Source of the DNA: Actinocatenispora thailandica
GTDB taxonomy: Bacteria > Actinomycetota > Actinomycetes > Mycobacteriales > Micromonosporaceae
NCBI RefSeq assembly: GCF_016865425.1
Contig: NZ_AP023355.1
Coordinates: forward strand, 5,950,198-6,014,197
Length of the DNA stretch: 64,000 nucleotides
Direction of reading: 5' to 3'
Shown here: positions 19,407 to 26,647 of the stretch, one piece after another
Numbering within the stretch: position 1 is the stretch's first letter
How the letters are laid out: each line of letters begins with the position of its first letter
The notes under the pieces: generated by a model
Seen by the model: the letters and a program-made list of their open reading frames with translations, nothing else
Databases searched by the model: none
Told to the model about the DNA's origin: nothing
Position numbers and translations under genes: made by a program

Positions 19407-19858
19407 CCCGACACCTCCGCAGCCCGGACCACGAGCGTGGACCAGGTAGTCACGACCGGCTCGCCGGCCTCGTCGGTCACTTCGATCCGAGTGGTGATGA
19501 TGTCATTGCCGGCCACCGCACGGATGTTCTCCACGATCACCGTGCTGCGCAAGCGGTCACCGGCGTGGATGGGCCGGTGGTAGGCGAATTTCTGGTCTCC
19601 GTGCACGGCGCGGCCGAAGTCGAGCCCCAACTCCGGGTCGTGGACCAGTTGCTGGCTGGCTGGCCAGGTGAACGCGATGGCGAACGTCGGCGGCGCGATC
19701 ACGTCCGGGTGGCCGAGGGCGCGCGCGGCCGCCTGATCGCGGTACGCCGGGTTGTCGTCACCGAGCGCCACGGCGAACTCGCGGATCTTCTCCCGGCCCA
19801 CCTCGTACGCCGGGGTGGGCGGGTAACTGCGGCCCACGAACGAGCTGTCGAGCGGCAT
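19403..19858 (-). CDS. hadA: FAS1-like dehydratase subunit, HadA/HadC type
   Basis: A 151-residue hot-dog protein. It starts MPLDSSFVGRSYPP and carries YEVGREKIREFAVALGDDNPAYRD and APPTFAIAFTWPASQQ, then an HGDQKFAYHRPIHAGDRL segment. This is the catalytically incomplete partner fold of HadA/HadC (N-terminal MaoC dehydratase). I use the ATG at 19856-19858, with GGGGAGCACC upstream. Coupled by overlap to the downstream MaoC gene; rpmG is 159 bases upstream on the same strand. Confidence 0.85.
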   Translation of the reverse strand: MPLDSSFVGRSYPPTPAYEVGREKIREFAVALGDDNPAYRDQAAARALGHPDVIAPPTFAIAFTWPASQQLVHDPELGLDFGRAVHGDQKFAYHRPIHAGDRLRSTVIVENIRAVAGNDIITTRIEVTDEAGEPVVTTWSTLVVRAAEVSG

Positions 19859-20017
19859 CGGTGCTCCCCGTCCGGTGCGGTGTCCCGGCGACCCGGCCGA
19901 GACAGCTGATCGATGTGGCGGCGGACACGAAACGACCGGCGGCCCGAGGGCGCCGGTCGTGACGTGCTGTTGCGCGAACCTGCCGGCCGGCAGCCACCGA
20001 GGCTGCACGGCTTCGGG

Positions 20018-20185
20018 TCAGCGGGTCTCGCGGTGCGCGGTGTGCTTGCCGCAACGCGGGCAGAACTTCTTCAGCTCCATGCGGTCCGGGTCGTTGCGAC
20101 GGTTCTTGCGCGTGATGTAGTTGCGCTCCTTGCACTCCACGCACGCCATCGTGATCTTCGGACGTACATCGGTCGCCTTGGCCAC
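20018..20185 (-). CDS. rpmG: Ribosomal protein L33
   Basis: A 55-residue L33 of the cysteine-containing type. CxxC pairs (CVEC and CPRC) bind zinc, and the protein has the conserved [21 protein letters not shown] core. The start is GTG at 20183-20185 with GAAAGG upstream. Its short length means it is easily missed. It is the gene before hadA in the same direction. Confidence 0.96.
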   Translation of the reverse strand: MAKATDVRPKITMACVECKERNYITRKNRRNDPDRMELKKFCPRCGKHTAHRETR

Positions 20186-20294
20186 GGCGGAGTGCCTTTC
20201 TCGTCGGTGCTGTCTCGACGACCACGAACGGCCGTCGTCAGGCGCTCAGGGAAGCGCCCGGACAAAGATACATCGCCAGATCGGCGACGTCCCG

Positions 20295-20367
20295 TAGCGG
20301 TGGCCGGACTCGAACCGGCGACACAGCGATTATGAGCCGCTTGCTCTGCCAACTGAGCTACACCGCC
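20295..20367 (-). tRNA. tRNA-Met (CAT), elongator
   Basis: A 73-nt cloverleaf with acceptor GGCGGTG/CACCGCT, discriminator A, T-arm GGTTCGAGTCC and anticodon CAT. The G-U first pair and the lack of the initiator C-A mismatch plus GGG/CCC anticodon stem mark it as elongator. No encoded CCA. Confidence 0.93.
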
Positions 20368-20586
20368 GCAAACCCGACCCCAGGCAAACCCACACCCGCG
20401 TCAGGCCGAACCTTGAGCCCGCTTGACCAGGTGCCCGCCGCGAACCTGGCTCACCGACAACGCGGCCGGCCGCGGGTTCGGGGGCGAAGCCCTGGACATT
20501 CGGGGGTCCGGGGGTCGCCCCCCGGGCTGGCATCAGCGAGACATCCCGGCCCGCGTTCGCGGCGGGCGCAGGACACCCCGATGTCG

Positions 20587-20659
20587 AGCCCCTTTACGGA
20601 ATCGAACCGTAGACCTTCTCCTTACCATGGAGACGCTCTGCCGACTGAGCTAAAGGGGC
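20587..20659 (-). tRNA. tRNA-Thr (GGT)
   Basis: A 73-nt cloverleaf with acceptor GCCCCTT/AAGGGGC, discriminator T, anticodon stem TCTCC/GGAGA and loop ATGGTAA giving anticodon GGT. The T-loop reads GGTTCGATTCC. tRNA-Thr, tRNA-Met and rpmG in this order recall the mycobacterial arrangement. Confidence 0.95.
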
Positions 20660-20750
20660 GTGCATCCCCTCGCGGGGAGCTGCCTGGGTAAGGGTACACG
20701 GTGGGTTTGCCGCCCCAAAATCGGATCCCCCACCCCCGCGAGGCGCCGGA

Positions 20751-23273
20751 TCAGGTGACGACGCGCAGCCGCCGGCTGCTGTCACCGGCCGGCTCCGCCA
20801 ACTCGGTGCGGGCCGCGAGCCAGGCCACCAGCCGCTCGTACGACAACGGCCGGGAGAAGTAGAAGCCCTGGCCGATGTCGCAGCCGATCTCCTCCAACTG
20901 GCTGAGCGCCAGCTCGCTCTCCACCCCCTCGGCGACGACTTCCAGGCCGAAGTGGCGAGACAGGTCGACGACCGCGCGCACGATCGCGTAGTCGCCGTCG
21001 TCGGTGGCCATGCCCTGCACGAACGACCGGTCGATCTTGACCTCCTGAACCGGCAGCCGGCGCAGGTACGACAGGGACGAGTAGCCGGTGCCGAAGTCGT
21101 CCACGGACAGCCGGACACCGGTGTCCCGGAGCCGACGCAGCGTCGGCAGCGGCCGGTCGGTCTCGGCGAACATCCGGTCCTCGGTGATCTCCAGCGTCAG
21201 CAGCGCCGGCGCCACCTCGTACTCCCGGAGCAGCTCCTGCAGGTAGCTGGGGAACACCGGGTCGACCAGCGTCCGCGGGGAGAGGTTGACCGCGACGCTG
21301 AGCGGGTGACCCGCCTCGCTCCACTCCCGGCAACGCCGCAGCCCCTCGCGCAGCACCAGGTCGGTCAGCCGGCCCAGCTGGCCGGTGTGCTCGGCGACCG
21401 CGACGAAGTCGCTCGGTGCGACCCAGCCGTGCGTCGCGTGCTTCCACCGGGCCAGGCACTCCACCCCGATCAGCTCCCGCCGACCGATCGCGATCTTGGG
21501 CTGGAAGTGCACCTCCAGCTCGGCCGCGTCGATCGCGCGGCGCAGGTCACCGGCCAGCCCGAGCCGCCGGACGCTGCTCGACTCCAGCCCGAGGTTGAAC
21601 ACCTGGACGGCGGCCTGGGTGCCCTTGGCGGCCAGGTTGGCGAGATCCGCGCGCTGCAGCAGCACCTCCGGTTCGCTGCCGTGGTCGGGATGGATCGACA
21701 GGCCGACCGCGGTGTCCACGTCCAGCCGGGCGTTGCCGAACGGCATCGGCTCCTGCAGCGCGGTCCGCAGCTCGCCGGCCAGCGCGACGGCGTCCTCGAT
21801 CCCGGGCATCCGGACCAGCAGCGCGAACTCGTCCCCGCCGACCCGGGACACGAGCGAACCCGCCGGCGCCGCCGACCGCAGCCGCTCGCCGACCTCGGCG
21901 AGCAACTGGTCGCCGGCCCCGTGGCCGAGCGAGTCGTTCACGTCGCGCAGCCCGTCCACGTCGAAGACCAGCACGCTGACCACCTCGCCCGGCGCGCGCA
22001 CCTTCACCGCTTCCTCGATCGCGGTGATCATCCGGTGCCGGTTGGGCAGCCCGGTCAGCGCATCGTGGTACGCGTCGAACCGTAGCCGCTCCACCAGCCG
22101 GGCATTCTCCACCGCGGCGGCGGTCTGCGAGGCGATGGCCTCCATCTGGTTCACGTCGGCCGGGCCGAACTGGTGCACGTCGCCCAGCCGGTTCACGCAC
22201 TCCACGGTGCCCACCGTCGCGCTTCCGGAGCGCAGCGGCACGATGATGACGTCCTTGGTACGGCTGTCCAGCAACTGTCCGCGCCGGGCGTCGTCGCCGA
22301 GCTTCGGGCCGACCGCCACGGTGCCGCCCTCGGCGAACGCCTCGCGGCGCAGGTCGGCCGGTGCCGGCGCCCGATCGAGCAGCCCGCGGACGCCTTCCTT
22401 CGCGGTGAGCAGCACCTCCGGGTACCGGCCGGAGGCCGGCAGCCACAGCGTCGCGTACTCGGCGCGCAGCATCCCGCGCACCCGGCTGAGCAGGATGTCG
22501 GCCAGCTCCCCCTCGGAGGTGGCCTGCCGCACCGCCCGGGTCAACTCGTACATCTCGTCGAGCTTCTGGTGCTCGTTGATGAACCGCGCGTACATCCGGA
22601 ACCCGTACGCCACGATCAGCGCGAGCGCGGTGAGCGGAACCAGCGCCCACAGGGTCACCTGGATGGCGAGCAGCATGATCAGGCCGATCACCGCCGCAGC
22701 CTCGCCGAACAGCAGCGACGAGGCGTTACGCAGCAGATCGCCGGGCGACACGGCGCCCTGCATGACTCCGACGACGGCAGCCACGCACAGGTATGCGAAG
22801 ACCTCCAGCACCAGGACGGCGCCCAGCGCCACCAACCAGCTTCGCGGTTGCCCGATTTTCAGCGGCCCGAACGCGGCGACGACCAGGTTCGCCGCCGCAG
22901 TCGAGGCGGCGAACAGCGCGACGTTGAAGACGTACTTGGTGCTGTCCTTGCTGAGCCAGAGGTACACGACGACCCCGGCCAGCAGCCGTGCGACCAGCAC
23001 GCCGACGGGCGGCAGCACGAACAGCGCGATAAGGAACGGGATCTCGATCGGCGACACCGTGATGTTCTGCCGACCGATCTCGATGTGCAGCTTGGCGGCC
23101 TGGCTGAGCAGCAAACCACCAGCGAGAACGGCGAACAACCCCGTCGGGCCCACGTCGAAGCCGTGGACCCGCGGGTTGACCACAGTCATGCCAAGTGCAG
23201 CGAGCAGAAGGCCCGCCGTGAACGCCCATGAATACAGCGCCCGACGGCCCGAGATACTCGTCAGTGAGCCCAT
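20751..23273 (-). CDS. Membrane-anchored GAF-GGDEF-EAL protein (c-di-GMP turnover)
   Basis: An 840-residue protein. About eight hydrophobic segments fill residues ~10-240, a GAF-like domain follows (~260-400), then GGDEF (DALTGLPNRHRM; FDVDGLRDVNDSLGHGAGDQLL; intact GGDEF) and EAL (GVECLARW; LSVDDFGTGYSSLSYL; VKIDRSFV; AEGVE). The EAL signature is ECL, a tolerated variant, and the other metal ligands are present, so phosphodiesterase activity is likely. No RxxD inhibitory site precedes GGDEF. I start at the ATG 23271-23273, which has GGAAGGTGAG upstream; a GTG eight codons earlier is the alternative. It probably makes or degrades c-di-GMP in response to a membrane or GAF-bound signal. Confidence 0.92.
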   Translation of the reverse strand: MGSLTSISGRRALYSWAFTAGLLLAALGMTVVNPRVHGFDVGPTGLFAVLAGGLLLSQAAKLHIEIGRQNITVSPIEIPFLIALFVLPPVGVLVARLLAGVVVYLWLSKDSTKYVFNVALFAASTAAANLVVAAFGPLKIGQPRSWLVALGAVLVLEVFAYLCVAAVVGVMQGAVSPGDLLRNASSLLFGEAAAVIGLIMLLAIQVTLWALVPLTALALIVAYGFRMYARFINEHQKLDEMYELTRAVRQATSEGELADILLSRVRGMLRAEYATLWLPASGRYPEVLLTAKEGVRGLLDRAPAPADLRREAFAEGGTVAVGPKLGDDARRGQLLDSRTKDVIIVPLRSGSATVGTVECVNRLGDVHQFGPADVNQMEAIASQTAAAVENARLVERLRFDAYHDALTGLPNRHRMITAIEEAVKVRAPGEVVSVLVFDVDGLRDVNDSLGHGAGDQLLAEVGERLRSAAPAGSLVSRVGGDEFALLVRMPGIEDAVALAGELRTALQEPMPFGNARLDVDTAVGLSIHPDHGSEPEVLLQRADLANLAAKGTQAAVQVFNLGLESSSVRRLGLAGDLRRAIDAAELEVHFQPKIAIGRRELIGVECLARWKHATHGWVAPSDFVAVAEHTGQLGRLTDLVLREGLRRCREWSEAGHPLSVAVNLSPRTLVDPVFPSYLQELLREYEVAPALLTLEITEDRMFAETDRPLPTLRRLRDTGVRLSVDDFGTGYSSLSYLRRLPVQEVKIDRSFVQGMATDDGDYAIVRAVVDLSRHFGLEVVAEGVESELALSQLEEIGCDIGQGFYFSRPLSYERLVAWLAARTELAEPAGDSSRRLRVVT

Positions 23274-23333
23274 CCGCTCACCTTCCCGGGGCCGCACTCG
23301 AGCACCACCCGAGTCAAACGACCCGTGACAAGG

Positions 23334-23396
23334 TCAGCGTCCGATGATGTTCCAGCCATAGTCGGAACGGTGCGCGGAGGCGACATGCATACGCAT
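23334..23396 (-). CDS. Possible 20-residue leader peptide
   Basis: A 20-codon ORF begins MRMHVASAHR and ends SDYGWNIIGR. Its ATG (23394-23396) has a strong AGGAGA site at good spacing, and it stops 61 bases before the start of the GGDEF-EAL gene on the same strand. I recognise no family. It could be a translated leader affecting the downstream gene, or chance; the ribosome-binding site and position are the only support. Confidence 0.35.
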   Translation of the reverse strand: MRMHVASAHRSDYGWNIIGR

Positions 23397-23735
23397 CGCG
23401 GTGTCTCCTGTCAACGAGGTGGGGGAATGCGGCTGCTGGCGCAGCCTCAAGGAGATGTTAGCCGCAACCACCACGCGAGTAGAAGAGGTCCGGGCGCGCC
23501 TCGACACGAGCACACGCACAGATCGTCACCTTAATGACCGTTTTGCCGGAAAGATTATTGGCCCGGACGACCGGTCGACGCGGCCCTACCCATGCCTTCC
23601 GAAAACTCGGTTCGCGCGTTTCAGCCGAGTGAGACCGCCTTCCACCACTGCGTCACCACCGCGCGCACCTCGGCGGGTTCGCTCCGCAAGCCGAGTGACG
23701 GTCGCGCCGAGCCGGTCTCTTCGGGAGACTGCTGG

Positions 23736-23983
23736 CATGGACGCGGCGCGAACGACAGGGTTCTTCGAGGTGGCGCCGGCGCGGTGTCTGCTGTGTGTTG
23801 TACGCGGTGCTCGGTGCCGCCGAGCGCGGCTACCACTACCTGGTGCCGCCCGATCTGGTGTCCGGGCAGGACTTCGGCGAGCAGACCGTCAACCAGGCGG
23901 TTCGTGACTTCCTGCGCTTCAACCAGCCGGACCGGGTGCGGTACGACTCGGCCGCGATCCTCGGCCGGTGGCGCAGCCGGTAG
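23736..23983 (+). pseudogene. Short hypothetical protein, probably frameshifted
   Basis: Two reading frames join into one plausible product. An ATG frame from 23736 (MDAARTTGFFEVAPARCLL) gives way near 23795 to a frame continuing LYAVLGAAERGYHYLVPPDL and ending AAILGRWRSR at 23983. The second part looks like real coding sequence with third-position GC. I do not recognise the family. The stop lies three bases from the convergent HxlR gene's end. It may be an intact 62-residue protein from a GTG at 23795, or a broken gene. The stretch 23397-23735 upstream shows no gene. Confidence 0.35.
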
Positions 23984-23986
23984 GTG

Positions 23987-24357
23987 TCAGCGGGCCGGGT
24001 GGGCGGCCCGGCTGGCCTCGATCTCGGCGAGATGCTCGATCGCCCAGCCGGCGAGGGCGAGCGCCGGCGGGAGCAGGCTGCGCCCCAGTGCGGTCAGCTC
24101 GTACTCGACCCGGGCGGCACCTCGGCGTAGGCGGTGCGGCGGACGAGTCCGTCACGTTCCAGGTTGCGCAGGGTGCGCGTCAACATCCGCTGGGAGATGC
24201 CCGGTACCTGCCGGTGCAGGTCACCGAAGCGCAGCCGGTTCCCGTCGAGTGTCGCGACGATCAGCATCGCCCACTTGTCGCAGATCCGGTCGAGCACCGC
24301 GCGGATCGTCTGCCCGCCGTCGCCACGGATCAGGCAGGTGTGTTGGTATCGCGACAC
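23987..24357 (-). pseudogene. HxlR-family regulator with a frameshift
   Basis: The N-terminal 80 residues are a typical HxlR winged helix (TIRAVLDRICDKWAMLIVATL; RFGDLHRQVPGISQRMLTRTLRNLERDGLV). After AEVPP the frame runs into a stop, but the -1/+2 frame continues with the expected HxlR ending (RVEYELTALGRSLLPP ... EIEASRAAHPAR) to 23987. Restoring one base in the C/G run at about 24104-24113 would give a normal ~122-residue protein. So it is either a recent pseudogene or a consensus error. It is divergent from the DoxX gene at 24465, the usual HxlR-target arrangement. Confidence 0.8.
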
Positions 24358-24464
24358 GACCGCTCCCGAGGGTCACGCACATCCATGTGCCTTTTGTACG
24401 GTCCCCGATTCTGACTCATGATGTGGCAACTTACCGCTGGTAACCATCGGGCAGGGAGCCGCAC

Positions 24465-24830
24465 ATGCACGTCGTCTACTGGATCGTCGCCGCGCTGCTG
24501 GCGGTGCTCTACCTCTTCGCCGGTGGCAGGAAGCTCCTGCAGAGCCAGGAGCAGCTGCGCCCCATGATGGGCTGGGTCGACCGGGTGCCGATGCCGGCGG
24601 TGCGGCTGATCGGCGCGCTGGAGCTCCTCGGCGCGATCGGCCTGGTCCTGCCGCCGCTCACCGGCATCGCGGTCGGGCTCGCCATCGCGGCGGCCATCGG
24701 GCTGGTCCTGATCCAGGTCGGCGGCATCGTCGTGCACGTCTCCCGCGGTGAGACCCGGGTCATCGGGCTCAACATCGGCCTGCTGCTCGCCGCGGTGGCC
24801 GCCGGTTGGCTCGCCACCAGTTGGCTCTGA
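24465..24830 (+). CDS. DoxX-like membrane protein
   Basis: A 121-residue protein with four membrane helices and the DoxX-family pattern: an early FAGGRKL turn, then a VRLIGALELLGAIGLVLPP helix. DoxX-like proteins are often linked to redox or quinone stress and commonly sit beside HxlR or MarR repressors, as here. No catalytic residues are known for the family. The 205 bases downstream (24831-25035) hold no gene. Confidence 0.85.
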   Translation: MHVVYWIVAALLAVLYLFAGGRKLLQSQEQLRPMMGWVDRVPMPAVRLIGALELLGAIGLVLPPLTGIAVGLAIAAAIGLVLIQVGGIVVHVSRGETRVIGLNIGLLLAAVAAGWLATSWL

Positions 24831-25035
24831 ACCGGGCCGGCTGCCCCGGGGCGGCCCCGTCCCGAACCGGGGGACACCGAGCCGCGGGCGCCGACCGATC
24901 CGGCGCCCCGGAGTACCCGCGGGCGGTCACCGAACCGTCGGCGCCGACCGATCCGGTGCGGCGGCCACCGATGAGTCCGCCGGCCGGCGGCCGTCTACCC
25001 GTACGGATCATCCGACGTAACCGCGGGAGGGGCCC

Positions 25036-25722
25036 ATGGCCACCAATGCACGACCGCCGGTCGTCGACGCCGAGACCTGGCAGCGCGAACTGGATGCGCT
25101 GCGGGTTCGCGAGAAGGCGGCGACCCGGGAACTCGACGCGATCGCCGCGCAGCGCCGCCGGCTGCCGATGGTCGAGCTGCCGGAGTACACCCTGGAAGGC
25201 GAGGAGGGCCCGGTCCGGCTGGCCGACGTGTTCGACGGGAAGTCGCAGCTGATCGTCTACAACCACATGTGGTTCCCGGACCAGGAGTGGCAGTGCCCGG
25301 GATGCACCGGATTCACCTCGCAGTACACCCGGCTGGAGTTCCTCGAGCCGTACGACGCCCGGTTCGTCATCGTCACGCAGGGCCCGATCGAGGCGGCACT
25401 CGCGTACAAGAAGCGGGTCGGCAACAAGATGACCTGGTACTCCACCGCGAACAGCCCGTTCGGGGCCGACGTGGGCGCGCCGCCCGGGGGCGGGTTCGCG
25501 GTGAACGTGTTCCTGCGCGACGGCGACACCGTCTACCGCACCTGGCACACCAACGGCCGCGGTACCGAGCAGCTCAGCCACACGTTCGCACTGATCGACC
25601 TGCTCCCGTACGGGCGGCAGGAGGAGTGGCAGGACTCCCCCGACGGCTGGCCGCAGGAACCCACGTACAGCCGCTGGACCGGTTCGGAGGACATCGCCCG
25701 CCGCTACGGCCCGACGGCGTAG
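25036..25722 (+). CDS. DUF899 family thioredoxin-like protein
   Basis: A 228-residue DUF899 protein. It has the ELPEYTLEGEEGPVRLADVFDGKSQLIVYNHMWF segment, a QCPGCTGF motif in the place of a thioredoxin-like CxxC, and the TWYSTANSPFGADVG stretch typical of the family. The fold is thioredoxin-like; the substrate is unknown. A GGGAGGGGCC region precedes the ATG. It is monocistronic by spacing. Confidence 0.85.
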   Translation: MATNARPPVVDAETWQRELDALRVREKAATRELDAIAAQRRRLPMVELPEYTLEGEEGPVRLADVFDGKSQLIVYNHMWFPDQEWQCPGCTGFTSQYTRLEFLEPYDARFVIVTQGPIEAALAYKKRVGNKMTWYSTANSPFGADVGAPPGGGFAVNVFLRDGDTVYRTWHTNGRGTEQLSHTFALIDLLPYGRQEEWQDSPDGWPQEPTYSRWTGSEDIARRYGPTA

Positions 25723-25744
25723 CGGCGCGCGACCGCCCGCCCCG

Positions 25745-26176
25745 TCACGCCGCCTCGCTCGGCTGCGGCGCGCCGGGGAGGCCGGTGAGCCGGCAGAGCG
25801 CGGCGAAGCCGTCCGGCGTGCCGGGCCAGTGCGCACGCACCGCGGCCAGGCCGGCCCGCCGCACGGTGCTGCGCAGGACCAGCGTGACCACGATGGCGTC
25901 GTCGGCGTAGCCGAGGACGGGGATGAAGTCGGGAATCAGGTCGATCGGCAACGCGAGGTAGCCCAGCAGCAGCGCGAGCCGGATCCGGACGCCGCGGGGC
26001 AGGGCGCGGTCGGCGGCGAGCCGGCGCAGCAGCCGTACCAGGTCGGGCAGCAGGCGCAGCGCCTCGGCCAGCAGCGACCCGCGCGGTCTGGCCGCGAGCA
26101 GCGCGACGGCCAGCGCCAGCCAGGCCAACAGCAGGGCACCGGCCAGTCCGATCAGGGCATCCAGCCACCACGGCAT
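25745..26176 (-). CDS. DUF1232 membrane protein
   Basis: A 143-residue protein with an N-terminal membrane helix (LIGLAGALLLAWLALAVALLA) and the DUF1232 core, a second helix with the family's PIDLIPDFIPVLGYADDAIV signature. The role of DUF1232 is unknown. It converges with the DUF899 gene and stands nine bases downstream of the ArsR gene on the same strand, so the two may be co-transcribed. Confidence 0.85.
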   Translation of the reverse strand: MPWWLDALIGLAGALLLAWLALAVALLAARPRGSLLAEALRLLPDLVRLLRRLAADRALPRGVRIRLALLLGYLALPIDLIPDFIPVLGYADDAIVVTLVLRSTVRRAGLAAVRAHWPGTPDGFAALCRLTGLPGAPQPSEAA

Positions 26177-26185
26177 CGTCGCTCC

Positions 26186-26548
26186 TCAGCCGGCTTCGAC
26201 GATCGGGTCGCGCTTACCCAGCCGCAGGTGCTCGATGTGGTAGATCGCCTCGTCGAGCAGCTGCGCGACGTGGTTGTCGAACAGCGAGTAGACGATGCGG
26301 CGGCCGGAGCGGGTGCCGGCGACCAGGCCCAATGCCCGCAGCAGGCGCAGCTGGTGGGACACGGCCGACTGCTCCATCCCGACGGCTTCGGCGAGTTCGC
26401 CGACCGGGCACGGGCTCTGCCGCAGCCGGGTCAGGATCAGCAGCCGGCTGGGGGTGGCGAGGGCCTGGAGGGTGGCGGCGACGGTGGCCGCGGACTCGGC
26501 GTCCAGCCGCTCGGCCGCGCCGGGTGTGCCGTCCACTCCGTGCCCCAT
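26186..26548 (-). CDS. ArsR/SmtB-family metal-sensing repressor
   Basis: A 120-residue ArsR winged helix (LATPSRLLILTRLRQSPCPVGELAEAVGMEQSAVSHQLRLLRALGLV). The C-terminal helix has D-N-H, ten residues, H-I-E-H, which is the alpha-5 metal site pattern of SmtB/CzrA/NmtR sensors for Zn, Ni or Co. I start at the ATG 26546-26548 because earlier in-frame codons run through the operator. It diverges from a P1B-4 ATPase over a palindrome, so it very probably represses the exporter until its metal binds. Confidence 0.92.
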   Translation of the reverse strand: MGHGVDGTPGAAERLDAESAATVAATLQALATPSRLLILTRLRQSPCPVGELAEAVGMEQSAVSHQLRLLRALGLVAGTRSGRRIVYSLFDNHVAQLLDEAIYHIEHLRLGKRDPIVEAG

Positions 26549-26574
26549 GGGCCGTACCCTACCCGCACTTGTCT

Positions 26575-26596
26575 CATATGAAGACGTCTTCATGTG
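26575..26596. promoter_or_regulatory. Palindromic ArsR operator
   Basis: Two 11-base arms, CATATGAAGAC and GTCTTCATGTG, match in 10 of 11 positions, with a perfect 16-base core ATGAAGACGTCTTCAT. They lie between the divergent ArsR and P-type ATPase genes, 27 and 52 bases from their starts. The AT-rich palindrome in GC-rich DNA resembles known SmtB/ArsR 12-2-12 operators. Confidence 0.85.
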
Positions 26597-26647
26597 TTCT
26601 GCTATCGTTCGGAGCTGCCCGTGCACCCGCCCCGGGGAGTGACCACC

